Assembly: GCA_029449235.1 (NCBI GenBank)
Contig: JANATG010000011.1
Coordinates: forward strand, 1,580,001 to 1,644,000
Direction of reading: 5' to 3'
Length of the DNA stretch: 64,000 bases
Source: Linnemannia schmuckeri
Lineage: Eukaryota > Mortierellomycota > Mortierellomycetes > Mortierellales > Mortierellaceae
Shown here: one piece after another, positions 44,612 through 56,503 of the stretch
Layout of the letters: every line of letters starts with the position of its first letter
Numbering within the stretch: the first letter of the stretch is position 1
Made by a program: the position numbers and the translations under genes
The notes under the pieces: generated by a model
Seen by the model: only the letters and a program-made list of their open reading frames with translations
Told to the model about the DNA's origin: nothing
The model's database searches: none

Positions 44612-47600
44612 ATGTGCAACCACCACCGCGACGTGCTCGATGCTATCCGTGCCGAAGAAGAAGAGGCAGCCGCTATTCAGGCCCAGGGTCAAGACCAAGA
44701 GAACCACGAGGCCCCTCCGAACCCTGAGTCGCCCAAGGAGGATTCCTTCGAGATCCCCGACAACCGCCCCGACCTGGACGAGTCCAAGGCCACGGACCAT
44801 GGTCCCCTCGAGCATGAACACACGCCTTACTTCTCGTACCATGCTGAGAAGGCATTGAAGCTTGTAAGTGTCACCATGTCTCTCTTTTATGTTATGTTTG
44901 TCATGTCTGTTATGTCTATGTATGCATTGTTTCACTTTGTATGTCCTTTGGGCGAAGTTCATTTGTATATTTCTGTTCACTATTCACACACATAACCCTT
45001 GTATGGAGAAAGATGTGTGCTGCATATGAATTATGCTTTCCCACGCTCAACTATTCCCTCTTTTGTCCTTCAATGGCGCTGTTGTTCTAAATCTTAATTA
45101 TTATTATTGCCATCACTCGTACGCTCACACTCACACAAACAATGACAATACTCGATTAACGTTCAATAGGAGGATAACAAGTACTTGGCCCACGAGACTC
45201 ACACCCCCTCCAAGCCCATCATCGGCCTGCCCACCCTCCCCAAGAACAACAAGGCCGCCATGCTCTTCGACACCACCCCCGAGAATCTGCGCAAGCTCGA
45301 TGCCGACGCGGGCATCATGGAGGAACCCAAGGCCGATGAGAACACAAAGCCCAACTTTGCTCCCAACGACGAGATCACCCTCGAACTCCAGTCACTCTAC
45401 ACTAATTTCCAAAAGTGTCTCGACCTCCGTGAAAAGTACATGAAGGTCTCATGCCAGCGCGTCGGAGATAACCCCATTGACAAGGATGACTGGGTTATCT
45501 ATCCTCCTCCTCCTCCTCCCTCTTGGCCTATCACCGAGAACAAGGGCCGTGTTACCGATGGTCCTGACAGTATCGGCAGCGACTTTGTCCGCGAAGAATG
45601 CAAGATCCCCGGTCCTTGCGAGTTTGTTTATGAGATGGACGACACCGGTGTCTACCAGGTAAACAAAGCGACTTACGTTTTCATTCATGAACACGTACCT
45701 TGTCTTTGTTCTAATTAATTCAACTCATCCATGTTCTCTAACTAATTTTTTCGTTGACTGCTTTCATTTTATTATTCTGTATCTGGCATAGGTCTATGAA
45801 AGCCAGGAACACCATGCCAAGAAGCAGCCTATTGTCCAAGTGCCCAAGCCCAAGGAGTACTTCCAGGATCTGGACTTTGTCCTCTCCGTGATCTCGGATG
45901 GCCCCACCAAGAGCTTTGCCTTCCGTCGTCTCAAGTACCTTGAGAGCAAGTGGAACATGTACATCCTGTTGAACGAGTACGAAGAGTTAGCCGAGGCCAA
46001 GCGTGTGCCCCATCGTGACTTTTACAACGTCCGTAAGGTCGATACTCACGTCCACCACAGCTCTTGCATGAATCAGAAGCATTTGCTCCGCTTCATCAAG
46101 TCCAAGATGCGCAAGACTCCCAAGGACGTTGTCATCTTCCGTGACGGTAAGGACCTTACCCTCGAGGAGGTGTTCCAGTCCTTGAATCTCACCGCCTACG
46201 ACCTCAGCATCGACACCATGGATATGCACGTAAGTTATAGCTTCTCTGTCGTATGTTGCTTCATGCTTGTTTATTCTTATAATAGTTATTGACACATTTT
46301 CAACCTCACTTTATTTACGCGTACAGGCCCACAAAGACTCGTTCCACAGGTTCGACAAGTTCAACTTGAAGTACAACCCCATTGGTGAGTCTCGTCTCCG
46401 TGAGATCTTTATGAAGACGGACAACAAGATTCAGGGTCGCTACCTGGCCGACATTACCAAGGAGGTCTTTTCGGATCTGGAGCAGAGCAAGTACCAGATG
46501 GCCGAGTACCGTATCTCGATCTATGGTCGTGCCGAGAACGAGTGGGACAAGCTGGCCGACTGGGTGGTCAACAACAAGTTGTTCTCGCCCAACGTCCGTT
46601 GGTTGATCCAGGTTCCCCGTCTGTACAACGTCTACAAGGCCACCAAGACGGTCGAGAATTTTGAGCAGGTCATCTTGAACATCTTCAAGCCTCTGTTTGA
46701 GGTCACCAAGGACCCTACCAGTCACCCCAACCTTCACATCTTCCTTCAGAGAGTCATTGGTTTCGATTCTGTCGATGATGAGTCCAAGGCCGAGCGCCGC
46801 ATCTACAAGAAGTACCCTTACCCTCGTGTCTGGAACACTGCCATGAACCCCCCCTACAGTTACTACATTTACTACATGTTTGCCAACATGACCTCTCTCA
46901 ACCGCTTCCGCCAGCAGCGTGGCTTCAGTAAGTCTTCCTCTTGTCATTGATTGGTCGCTATTCCTCTGGTGCACATCTAATTATCTAATCAATCATTAAC
47001 CTTGACCCTTTTTGCCCTTGTATGATAGACACGTTTGTGTTCAGACCCCATTGTGGTGAAGCAGGAGACACTGATCACTTGACATCGGCCTTCTTGACGT
47101 CGTTCGGTATCTCTCACGGAATCTTGTTGCGCAAGGTCCCCGCCCTCCAGTACCTGTTCTACCTTACCCAGATGGGTATTGCCATGTCGCCTTTGTCCAA
47201 CAACGCCTTGTTCCTTGATTATGAGCGCAACCCCTTTCCAGCCTTCTTCCACCGTGGTCTCAACGTCAGCTTGAGTACTGACGATCCCCTCCAGTTCCAT
47301 TTCACCAAGGAGCCCCTCATCGAGGAATACAGTGTCGCCGCCCAGGTAAGCACTCCCATTCTGATTTGTTTCGTTTGCAGCATTGTGGTGTTTACCATTG
47401 GTAATGATGATTTTAGAAAGCGATACTAATATTTTACTTTTTGTATTTGATTGTAAAATATCAGATCTGGAAATTGTCGGGAGCAGATATGTGCGAGATC
47501 TCAAGAAACTCTGTGGTTCACTCTGGTTTCGAGAACAAGATCAAGAAGCACTGGATCGGCAAGAAGTGGTACCTCCCCGGTGTCCAGGGTAATGACATGG

Positions 47601-48100
47601 AAAAGACCAACGTCCCCAACATCCGTGTCGCCTTCCGTCACGAGACCCTCCGCGAGGAACTCGATATGCTCCAGCGATACTCCCAGTTGGCCCACCCTCC
47701 CATGTTCACCACCGCCCACCATGATCTGAGCAAGCGCATGGCGTCCAGTGCGGCCTCGCCTGCGCTTTTCGCGTTCGCTGGTGCCCACGGTGGCTCTGGT
47801 ACCCCTAACTCGCCCTTTGCCTTGAACCCTCAGACCGGCAGCAGTTTGGTTTTGAATGACATCTCGGATATGAACTTGATCCAGACGCACCCGCATTTGC
47901 CCAAGGCTTCGATGGAGACTGTTTATGAGACCGGTGGTGGATTGCACACTAATGTGATGACGGTTGCGCATCAGTTGGGTATGCTTTCTGTGGTCGCTGG
48001 TGTTTCGGAGATGGCTGAGCGTGCTGCGGCCAAGAAGCGAGAGAGGATGCGTCTTGCGGCTGAACAAAAGATTGATGAGGAGTTGGATTCTAAGGAGTAG
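44612..48100 (+). CDS. AMD1: AMP deaminase
   Basis: Six exons (44612-44863, 45170-45658, 45792-46229, 46327-46927, 47029-47345, 47465-48100) give 910 residues, longer than the yeast enzyme. It hydrolyses AMP to IMP and ammonia in the cytosol, balancing adenylate pools and feeding the purine nucleotide cycle. The N-terminus (1-84) is acidic and disordered. The catalytic part includes VRKVDTHVHHSSCMNQKHLL (metal-binding His pair), KFNLKYNPIGESRLREIF, RVIGFDSVDDESKAE, FRPHCGEAGDTDH, LSNNALFLDYERNPFP and SLSTDDPLQFHFTKEPL (metal-binding Asp pair), and ADMCEISRNSVVHSGF. All catalytic blocks are intact. The last ~130 residues are a Ser/Gly/Pro-rich extension with a charged helical end. Exon 4 ends GGCTTCA and exon 5 begins ACACG, rebuilding the Asn codon of FNTFVFRPHC. 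Very confident. Confidence 0.97.
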
Positions 48101-48362
48101 ACGATGGGTTCCTTTTTTCTTGTTTGCTGTTCTGTTGTTCTGATTGTTTCATCTTCTTTGTTATACCTTTCGTTTCGTAATAAAAAAATCATAGCTAAAA
48201 AAAAAAAGAGTTGCGCGGTTTTTGCAAACATGAGAGTTTCTCAATAATTAACGAGAAGGGAATGATACGTTTTTATTATGTATGCTTAATATGACATGGG
48301 AGGGTAGATAAATGAATGGATGATGGAGGAGATGAACAAAAAAAAATAACAGCGGTACACCT

Positions 48363-50345
48363 TTAAGGACCACCTTGGGGTTGGCGCAGGGTAGAGGCGA
48401 CGGCATTAAACAGACTATCTGGGTTCTGAACAGTCTCCTGTTGCGTCTGCGGGGCTCGTCGCTCAAAGGCGTTCAAGTCTGAAGCCTGCCCTCCAGAAGC
48501 TGCTGCCAAATCGGGGCCCCGGTCCTGAGGCGCACCCACTGAGCGTCGGACTCCTGCTGTGGAAGACGTTGTTACGGGGAGTACGGAGGCGATCATGGGA
48601 GAGGGGGACTTGGTATTAGGTGGGGGGATGAAGTCCTGGTACATGATGGGGGAACCGATGGATTGATGGTAAGGGCCGGCGGTGGTGCTGCTGGCCAGAC
48701 TGGTTTGGCTCAGGGGACGTTCGGGTCTAAACTCATGTGAGGAATCGTCCCAGGTCGAGTAACTGATAGTCGATGAGCCGGGGTGTGGTGGGACCGGTGG
48801 TGGGACCGGACTGTTTCCGCTGTTGCCTGAATAACGTGTGCCCTTGGAAGCGTTGGACGAGAACCGGTCAAGGGGTCTGTAACTGGTCGAAGAGGTGCCT
48901 TGAGCTGCAGGGATAGAAGTCATATCGAGAAGATAGGATTCCTGTTGTGCGGTGGTATTGGCTGGGTTGACCGAGATGCGGTTTGAGTTTGAGGAGTTGC
49001 GGTTTGGGATGAAGGGGACTGGTGGGGGGATCGCGCCGATTGCGAAGGGGGCATATCCGCCTTGGAGGCCTGAGGGGATGGATGTAATCGGTGGGGAGCC
49101 CATCCCGCCACCGCCACCGCCACCGCCAATGCTACCGGCTCCTGTACCTGTGGCGCCAATATTGCTACTACCGCCGCTCATACCGTTACCGCCATATCCA
49201 GATGAAGGGTCGACCTGTCCTTGACCATATCCTCCAAAGTCGTTTCCGCCATGGCCATACCCGGCGCCGGTGTCATGGCCACTTCCGTAGCCGTCGTAGA
49301 GGTTATGGTGGCCCTGGTCGACTCCACCGACATGTTGGCCCTGACCGACGCCGTAATCGTAGTTGCCAGTGTCGCTCACGCCCTGGCCGACACCCTGGAA
49401 ATCGCCGCCGCAGCCGTTACCGCCGTTGGGTGCATATTGGTTTCCGGTGGCGCCATCGTTTCCGATGGCCTGGTGACCACCACTGCTGGGATTGTTGTAC
49501 GTGTTGCTTTGGGCCTGGCCTTGTCCACTGCTGGGGTCGTAATGGCTCTGTGCCTGATTCGTTCCGCCCGAATCGTGGCCGCCGCCATGATCATAGCCGT
49601 TATAATCGCCGCCGTGATGTCCTCCATCATGATGTCCATGGTTCTGGTGGTGATAGTCGGAATTATGATACAACTGCTCCATCTCATGCTGGTGCGTTCC
49701 TCCATGATCATACTGATTATCCTCCGGGTACTGATCGTGGTTATTATGATGATGCCCCGAAGTGATATGCGTCAAGGGTGAAGGCGAAGGCGGGTTATGG
49801 AAGTGCCCAAACAGTTTATTGGGATCCAACTCCTTCTGCCGCCGCTTATGCCGTTGATTCTTCATCACAAGCACAATCGATACGAAGCCGATGACAGCGA
49901 CTCCCGCGACCACAATACCAATCACCGCGACTTTGGAGATCCCTCCACCCGTCCCGTCACCGGGGCCTTTGATGCTCGTAGGGACGACGTTTCGGTCTGT
50001 AGATGTGGGGATGACAGATGTAGACGAGGTGCCGATAAGGGATGTAAAAGGGGTGGTGGAAGTGGCAGGATTTGAGGTTCTGATAGGGGGCGGTGAGGTT
50101 ATAGGGTTTTGGGTGGTAGTTGTACGAGGAGGTGGTGGTGTGGTGGGTGGGGGGATGGCTGTAGTAGTAGTAGTAGTAGTAGTAGTCGGCCATGTGGTTG
50201 TGGTTGTGGGGGACGTCCAGGTGGTGGTTGGGGTGATCAAGGTTGCGGTCGTGGTTGTGGGAGACCAGGTCGTTGAAGGGATCGACATTGTTGTTGTGGT
50301 TGTTACTATTGGAGAGGAAGAAGGTGGTGGAGGAACGAGAATCAT
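48363..50345 (-). CDS. Single-span membrane protein, Thr/Pro-rich ectodomain, His/Gly-rich tail
   Basis: Single open frame, 660 residues, no named family recognised. Residues 1-130 are a Thr/Pro/Ser mucin-like segment suited to O-mannosylation. One membrane helix follows at ~138-161 (VAVIGIVVAGVAVIGFVSIV), then a basic stop-transfer KNQRHKRRQK, so the tail should be cytosolic. There is no cleavable signal peptide at the N-terminus. Residues ~197-255 are very His-rich (HH and HHGG repeats). Residues ~260-420 are Gly/Tyr/Gln-rich (YGxG repeats, a G-run), and the rest is Pro/Ser-rich. The C-terminus has SDLNAFERRAPQ and DSLF, the signature shared with four loci downstream on the same strand (53740-61690), which makes this the first member of that cluster. 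It could be a wall-stress or surface sensor by architecture, like WSC/MID-type proteins, but there is no sequence match to them. Confidence 0.82.
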   Translation of the reverse strand: MILVPPPPSSSPIVTTTTTMSIPSTTWSPTTTTATLITPTTTWTSPTTTTTWPTTTTTTTTTAIPPPTTPPPPRTTTTQNPITSPPPIRTSNPATSTTPFTSLIGTSSTSVIPTSTDRNVVPTSIKGPGDGTGGGISKVAVIGIVVAGVAVIGFVSIVLVMKNQRHKRRQKELDPNKLFGHFHNPPSPSPLTHITSGHHHNNHDQYPEDNQYDHGGTHQHEMEQLYHNSDYHHQNHGHHDGGHHGGDYNGYDHGGGHDSGGTNQAQSHYDPSSGQGQAQSNTYNNPSSGGHQAIGNDGATGNQYAPNGGNGCGGDFQGVGQGVSDTGNYDYGVGQGQHVGGVDQGHHNLYDGYGSGHDTGAGYGHGGNDFGGYGQGQVDPSSGYGGNGMSGGSSNIGATGTGAGSIGGGGGGGGMGSPPITSIPSGLQGGYAPFAIGAIPPPVPFIPNRNSSNSNRISVNPANTTAQQESYLLDMTSIPAAQGTSSTSYRPLDRFSSNASKGTRYSGNSGNSPVPPPVPPHPGSSTISYSTWDDSSHEFRPERPLSQTSLASSTTAGPYHQSIGSPIMYQDFIPPPNTKSPSPMIASVLPVTTSSTAGVRRSVGAPQDRGPDLAAASGGQASDLNAFERRAPQTQQETVQNPDSLFNAVASTLRQPQGGP

Positions 50346-53017
50346 TGCAGAAAAAAAAGAAGAGAAAAGAAAACAGAGAAAAAAAAGTGGCAGAGTGAGG
50401 GTATATGATGTTTTTTTGCGTTTTTGCTTAAACTTCTAGACCTTTTTTTGCTGTTTGCGGACAATAAAGCTGCGGCCGACTGTGTGTTGAGAGGATAAAA
50501 ATGGAGACAGGGTCGCTTTTGTTGATGGACGTTCAAAGTGTATGTGTGTTGTAAACACAAAGGCAGGTCGAGTCGATGGCGATTGTATAATTTTGTGAGC
50601 TTGGCTTGGAGTCGAGGAAAGGCGGGTGAAAGTGAGTGTGAAAGTGAAGGGAAGGGAAAATGTTGTTGTGTAGTTTGAGGAGGTACAGGGAAAGGAAAAA
50701 GGTAAACAAATAAACAAAGAGCACTAACAAACCAAAAGAGAAGAAGAAAAGAGGAAAAAACAAGAAACATCAAAGAGCGAACGAACAGACCTTTTTATTT
50801 ATTCACCGTGCTTGTAAGCATAGGGGTTGGGTTGCGAAGTTTGGCTTACAAGGTAAAGTGAATTCCTCCTCCTCCTCCACCACCTTGTTTGTTTTGCATC
50901 ATTACTGCAACCTTTGTCATTTGGTTATTCTCCAGCCATATGCATATCCTTATACGCCCAGCACTCGTTGATTGTTTTCCTTTCCCATAATCTCCGAAGA
51001 AAATATACAAAAGTAAAGTAAAACATAAGGTGGCAACATAACCAGTTCATCATGCCCTGCCCTGTTCAGCCTGCCTCTCTGTCGACATCTTCACTCACTC
51101 GTCTTTCATCAACTAGGCTCAACCCTGCCACTTTTTTTTCCTTCGACCCCTCATTCTCCTTCCCCTCCCGCAGACGCTGAAATCACTGTGTTCATTCATC
51201 CTCCTTTTTTTTTGTCGACCCTTCCTTTGTTTCCTTCTTTATATCCTGATGAAAAAGGTATTTGGGTGGGTTGCACAGGGGCAATTTTTCTTGGGTGCAA
51301 AATCGTATGTAAATAGCGATCTAGACCGCGATCCAGGTTGTCCATCTGGAACGTGTTTGGTTCGATTTTATTTTTTCAAACTCAAAATAAGCATCTTGCG
51401 CATCGCACATCTACTTTTTGTCATCAGTGGCCCAGCCCCCTGCTCCTCTCTTCTCTCTTGCTCTTTTTTTTTCCTTCTCTCAGACCCCCCAATTGTCTCA
51501 AATGTTGTCACACAGTGGCAGTGCTCTCAATCTTATGAACCACTAAACGGCACTTTTTGAATACTGTCTGCTCCAAGTCGACTCTTGCGCAAGCTCCAAA
51601 AGAAAATAAAATCTCCTCATCCGTCCTGTCAAGTTCCTCGTATTTTGCCATCCATTTTCTTTCTCCCAACATAAAACAACAGGAAACATGGCTTTGAACT
51701 TATTGAAGAAAGCTACGCCTCCTATGCTTGACCACCTTGACACTGTTCTCTGCTGGTTTTCTTGTTATTACTCTCGCCCCTCTTTCTTCCATCTCACAAT
51801 CGACGGGAAGAACCCGTGCTATCACTCTCACCGCCACAACAACCAGGCTGTGCAGGCAAAGTTCATTCTTTCCGTACTTTCTGGACATGCATGTTACTAA
51901 GAAGAACGTAATGACAGCATAAAACGGGTCTTTAGTCGACCTGTCATATTTCCTTTGTTATTAATGATAAAAAAGTGAGCGATGGAGGAGCAAGTCGATA
52001 AAAAGCGACATAAAATGAAAAATAACAAGAGAAAAAATGCGACTGGTTGCAGTCCGATCATAAAAACAGATTCCTTATCCGCTTTCCCTTATCCGCTTTC
52101 CCTTCTCCACTCTCCCTCTCCTCACCTCTCCCCCAAGGCCCATCTCTAATAGACAATCGATCTTGTATTTTGTGTTTAACGTCCATCCTTGTGTTTCTTC
52201 GATCGTTCATTTTTGAATTGATCCTTTCTGTTGTTCCATTCTTCCTCTGCCCGTGACTCTTCCTTGGTTTTACGCGTTTTCCATCCTACATCCAATGCTT
52301 TCGATCAAAAACGAGCGGATGAAGGAGTGAGCCGCTGCAAAAGCACAGAAAAAAACACAAAACGCAGCCTGTTCAGTCGGACAATTTGCGATTTGGACTC
52401 ATCTGGTTCTTCTTCCCTCTCTTCATTTGTCCATACTTCGTTAGTTTGTTCCCTTTGTTTTTTGCCCACCATCCTTTTGTTCCACCGATCACTTTTTCCC
52501 TCAAACTTCACCATTCATACCTTTCTTTTGTGAACGCGCATTGTTGGTCAACGCTCTCACGTAACACGTTATATTTTCCTCGGCTAATCCAAAATAGGTT
52601 GGTGTAGGTGCTTGCAAGCTGCGGTAGCGGCAGGAGGGCGCCATATTTTTCCTTTTGAGCGTTAGTCCCATTTTATGCACAGCGAAAGCACACAGAAAAA
52701 TATGAGCGTCGTGAGTAATGTCTTCATAAGTCACTCAGACCATGCGTGATCCTTGTACTGGCGCGAAAAAAAATGGAAGAGGGGGGATGCACCTTTGATG
52801 GGTCGTGGAAGAGCGGCGTCTATAGCCAATTGACAGTGAGTTCAAAGGACAATTACTTCACGTCCCTCTTGCTCCCTGAGACATCTTGCTATCTTCAGTC
52901 CAAATGGCAGAACCACGACTAAGAATAGACGTGGTATGTTAATATTTCCCTTCTTCACCCGTTCACTATCGAGACGATATTAAAAAATAAAAATAAAAAA
53001 ATAAAAAGAGTGCTAAA

Positions 53018-53055
<38 letters not shown>

Positions 53056-53739
53056 CCAAAGGAAAACAAAAGTTGGATTACTCGGCTTATTATTTTGGCT
53101 TTTATTTTTGCGAAATCGATCAAATAAAAATGGTGCATGCTTTTTCCCTACCTTTCTTCCAAGAATGGTAGGGTAGGTTGGGCTTTTAGAGTAGAAGGAA
53201 AAAAAAATGTGCGTTTATGAATCTAGCACTGCCCATCAGGTCACATTTCGACTTTTTCTTCAATCAGTTGTTTTGTGCATCTTTTCGCGTAGCTGAACGT
53301 TCAGTCGAAGAAAATAGGATCTCAAATAGTCATACTTCTACGGCACCAGCCTTGTTGATGGAAGAAACTAAAGCATGCAGACGACGCGATGAACCACTCA
53401 AAGTCACACTAACCAGATTAGTGAGCAGAAACGAGAGGGCGAAGCATTGATCAAAACAGGTTTAGTTCGCGACGATGATGCAGTGATCTTCGATTCCACT
53501 CGATGTATCGAAGTGACCATTTTGCAATATGCGTGGCAGGTGCCGAGCTTACTTTTCTAGATAGACAACGTCAAAACAGATGTTTGGACATCTTTTTACG
53601 TTTTTTGATCTGATGGACAAACACCGAAAAAATGGACGTTGTTGTGCACGGACGGCTGACATGAATTGTCAAAAAGGGTGAACGATGAGTTTGTATTCAT
53701 TTTGGCACGCAAAAAAACGAGCTATGCTGCACTACTCCA
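50346..53739. other. Gene-poor 3.4-kb region
   Basis: Upstream of the membrane-protein gene and downstream of the first relic. AT-rich in places, with an A32 tract at 53020-53051. Several short open frames (for example 53217-53450) lack recognisable motifs. I see no gene I can support. Confidence 0.55.
53020..53051. repeat. Poly(A) tract, 32 bp
   Basis: Uninterrupted A run preceded by A-rich AAAAT repeats from 52983. Confidence 0.9.
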
Positions 53740-54657
53740 TCATAGTGGTGACAGGGGATTGTGACTCTGATGCTCAATATTGAACAGACTACCCTCGCCC
53801 TCCTCCTCCTCCTGGATCTGGGGCGGTCTCCTCTCAAACTCGTTCAAGTTCACCACGGAAGATCGGCTCACATTCCCTCCTTCTCCAGCACTGGACAAAG
53901 AACCTCATTCACCCTTGGGGCCATAAATCTCAACATCTGGAGGCAATTGTGTAGGCGGCAGGTACACCACTCGAGGGCTCAGGAGTGTTCCTACTCCTGA
54001 AAGTTCGGGTCTGCTGGCCCTGTTGGTGGCGGGCGGAGCCACGGGGGAGGCCACAGTGGCGTGACGCGAAAAGGACATAGGATGCGGTGAGACATTGTTG
54101 GACTGGGGCGACGTTAGGGGCGCGCCGACCAGAACCCATTCTTGGTAGTGGCCTGGTCTGGGGTCGAGCGCGGATGCTGCTGTTCTGTTTCGCCATCGCC
54201 GCCGCCGTGGGTAGCAGTGATAGTAGACGCAACAGACTGGCGGCCCTTCATGTAAAGAGGCTTCCTTCCACCCGGTTGTCCACAGACGCATGAACATACT
54301 TCTTGTCGTCAAGGTAGGATCGGTCGTGTTGGAAGGGTTGTTGTGGGCTGTTGTCAAAGTAACGGCTGTTGCGCTGGCCGAATGTATCGTTCAAGAGACA
54401 AAGTTATTTAGTCAGGTCGTCTCTTTGCTGCTGTCGAGAACGAATACCTCCGCCGAGACATGTATATTTGGCTAGAAGGAATCTAGCGACCAATCCGATG
54501 GTAAGTGCGCCAAGGAAGCCAAAGTTGAAGACAACACTCGTCATGAGACTTGAGATGACAGTTCTAGAGATGACGGTCGCAGATATGGAGCTGGCACAGT
54601 TTGGATTGCGATAGGTCGTAGGTGAGCCCAGCTGGAGAGTGATTCCACCAAAGAACG
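53740..54657 (-). pseudogene. Relic A of the single-span membrane protein family
   Basis: Homologous to the intact gene at 57781-59046 but multiply broken. From the upstream end it reads GITLQLGSPTTYR, then a membrane helix VVFNFGFLGALTIGLVARFL with LLAKYTCLGGG. A TAA then interrupts where relatives read LTEQL (LTK-stop-LCLLNDTFGQR). After a frameshift it continues GHYQEWVLVGAP, LPPTQLPPDVEIYGPKGE, a second stop (TGA), then NLNEFERRPPQIQ and GSLFNIE before the terminal TGA at 53742. An Arg also falls inside the membrane helix. No ATG-led N-terminal half of the family type precedes it. With at least two nonsense codons and one frameshift it is clearly non-functional as a full protein. Confidence 0.8.
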
Positions 54658-54659
54658 TA

Positions 54660-54815
54660 CTTTTTCAAATCTTTGTCCTTCAATAAGGGGAGGCTCATGG
54701 TGTCCTGTCGGACGTTAACTGAATCCTTAAATGCGTTTACAATATCTTCCCATAGGACAATCTTCCTGCCATCAGAGTTCTCCTGGATTAAAATATGATT
54801 GACTTCTGAATTCGG
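54660..54815 (-). pseudogene. Fragment of an unrelated gene joined to relic A
   Basis: In one frame this reads NSEVNHILIQENSDGRKIV, LWEDIVNAFKDSVNVRQ and DTMSLPLLKDKDLKK, then runs directly into relic A. The pattern (LxWEDI, V-x-x-G/D, then a P-x-L/M-D/K-x-x-G/L block) recalls a short domain I remember as heavily expanded in Mortierella and Glomeromycotina proteins. It has no start codon context or continuation on either side, so it is a fragment. The family recollection is not verified. Confidence 0.4.
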
Positions 54816-55229
54816 TTGTGTGGTCGGGATAGTGGTGAGGCCGTATTTGTAGATAGGGCGTATTGCTTGGAGGCGTTTCTTCGTTCTCTTTCAGTGCATA
54901 GCATGGCTTCAATTTCTCTGGATATGGGTGGGTTGCAGAACAGAAAGTTAAGGAAGAGAGAGTGAGAGAGGAGACGTGATAAAAGACAAAAGGTACAACG
55001 AAATAGAAGTTAAAGAATGGGAGTTAGAATGGATTCAAAACAAAAAGAAAAAAACGAGACGAGTGCTGTTCTTTCGTCGTTTTACGCAAATGCACATATG
55101 ACACACACGACAGTGCGGGATGAAATTTAACATTCTACTGCTACACGCGCACGACTTTGCCATGAGAGGTGTCTTTTTTAAGTACTTGTTAGTAGACGTG
55201 GAGTAGACAGACAGGAGTCAAACTATCAA
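54816..55229. other. Spacer between relics A and B
   Basis: Purine-rich simple sequence around 54950-55060, nothing recognised. Confidence 0.6.
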
Positions 55230-56503
55230 TTAGCCGGCCAGAGGATTATGACTTGAGCGCTCAACATCAAACAGACTGTCTCCTTCTAGTCCTTCCTCTT
55301 GGATCTGAGGTCGTCTCCTCTCACACCCACTCAGATTCGAAACACTGGCTTTCGGCAACTCGTTCTTGGTTGGCCATCCGCCCTTGGGACCATTGATCTC
55401 GACATCTGGCGGAAGAACAGTCGACGGCAGATGGGTAGCTGGAGGGGTTTACGAGGTTGGTGTTGCTGTTGTCGTTGGTGATGCAGGTCGTGCTGAGACC
55501 AGGAGCGATCCAGGCATGAAAGGCGATCCGACAGAGTTCCAGTCCTGGTACTGGCCGTGGCCCGGAACTGACTGTGGATATAATTGCTCAACAGCATCTC
55601 CTCCTCTTCCTCCCCTTCCTGCATGGCCACCCAAGGCAGCGAAAGAAGCAGAAAGATTACGCGTGAACAAAGGAAATAATTCTGCCTGGTTGGAAGTGGC
55701 ATGGGCCAGCTTCTCCTCATTCAGGTATGGCCGGTCATGGTGGTAACGCTGGTATTGTTGACTCTGTACGAGTCGCTGGTTTTGTTGACCGAGAGTATTC
55801 GTCAAAAGTCGTAACTGTTCCGCCAACTCGTCTTTTTGTTCTTTGTGCGCTCTAGCACGACCGCCCAGCCGGGTATACTTTGTGATCAAGAAGCCGGCGA
55901 CGAATCCAATGAGAAGAGCTCCGAGGAAGGCTAACGTGAAGACGACACCCGTTATGGGGCCGGAGATGACAGATCCAGAGATGGCCGGAGAATTTGTTCC
56001 TGCTGGGTTGCTGCGATATGTGGTGGGCGCACCAGATCGAAGAGTGATGCTTCCTCCTGATACACCTCCTTCTCCGCTCTTTGGTGCACTTGTCGTTAAT
56101 ATAGATCCACTGTTAAAATACCACTTGAGGAGTCAGAGCCGTCAAAGGTTGGCCGTGGGGTATCAGGGGTGGAATAAGCCTGTGATGATGATGTTGATGA
56201 TGCTGTTGGTTTGGCCGAATCAGAGGTATTGCCTTTTCCACTTCCTCCTCCTCCTGCTGCTGTTGTTGTTAGAACGACCTCTGATGTAGTCGTTGGGACA
56301 GCTCTCGAAGTGATCATGTGGGTAGATGATTTTGTGCCTGGAAAATCAGAAGGAGAGATGAGGCTCCAGGTCGGAAAGATGTTTGTGGGTGGAGGCGGTG
56401 GCGGTGGTAATGGAGGCGTGACGAGACTCCATGTCGTAAAAATGTTTGTGGGTGGTGGTCGTGACGATGACAATGGAGGCTCCATGTTTGAAGTGATATG
56501 CAA
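55230..56503 (-). pseudogene. Relic B of the single-span membrane protein family
   Basis: Nearly full length. The N-terminal frame (56503-56096) encodes a Pro-rich segment with a duplicated TNIF-x-TWSL motif and a Thr/Ser/Gly part, then stops (TAA) just after GILTVDLY. The remainder lies in another frame: SGGSITLRSGAPTTYR, ISGPITGVVFTLAFLGALL with GFVAGFLITKY, KDELAEQLRLLTNTLGQQN, RPYLNEEKLAHA and GQYQDWNSVGSPF. A second in-frame TAA (55451-55449) precedes LPPDVEINGPKGGW, ERRRPQIQ and GDSLFDVE, with the final stop at 55232-55230. One frameshift plus one nonsense codon therefore separate it from a working gene. The gap at the frameshift is too short for an intron. A truncated product from either half cannot be excluded. 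Confidence 0.78.

Noticed and set aside
49221..49781. 186-codon plus-strand hydrophobic open frame
   Set aside because: It is the antisense of the His/Gly-rich part of the gene at 48363-50345; the Val/Ile/Met bias is an artefact of that repeat.
53217..53450. 77-codon plus-strand open frame with charged C-terminus
   Set aside because: No family resemblance, no introns nearby and no promoter signal; too short to support alone.
56096..56110. A tiny intron that would repair the relic B frame
   Set aside because: The only GT...AG pair near the break would be about a dozen bases, far below any spliceable length.
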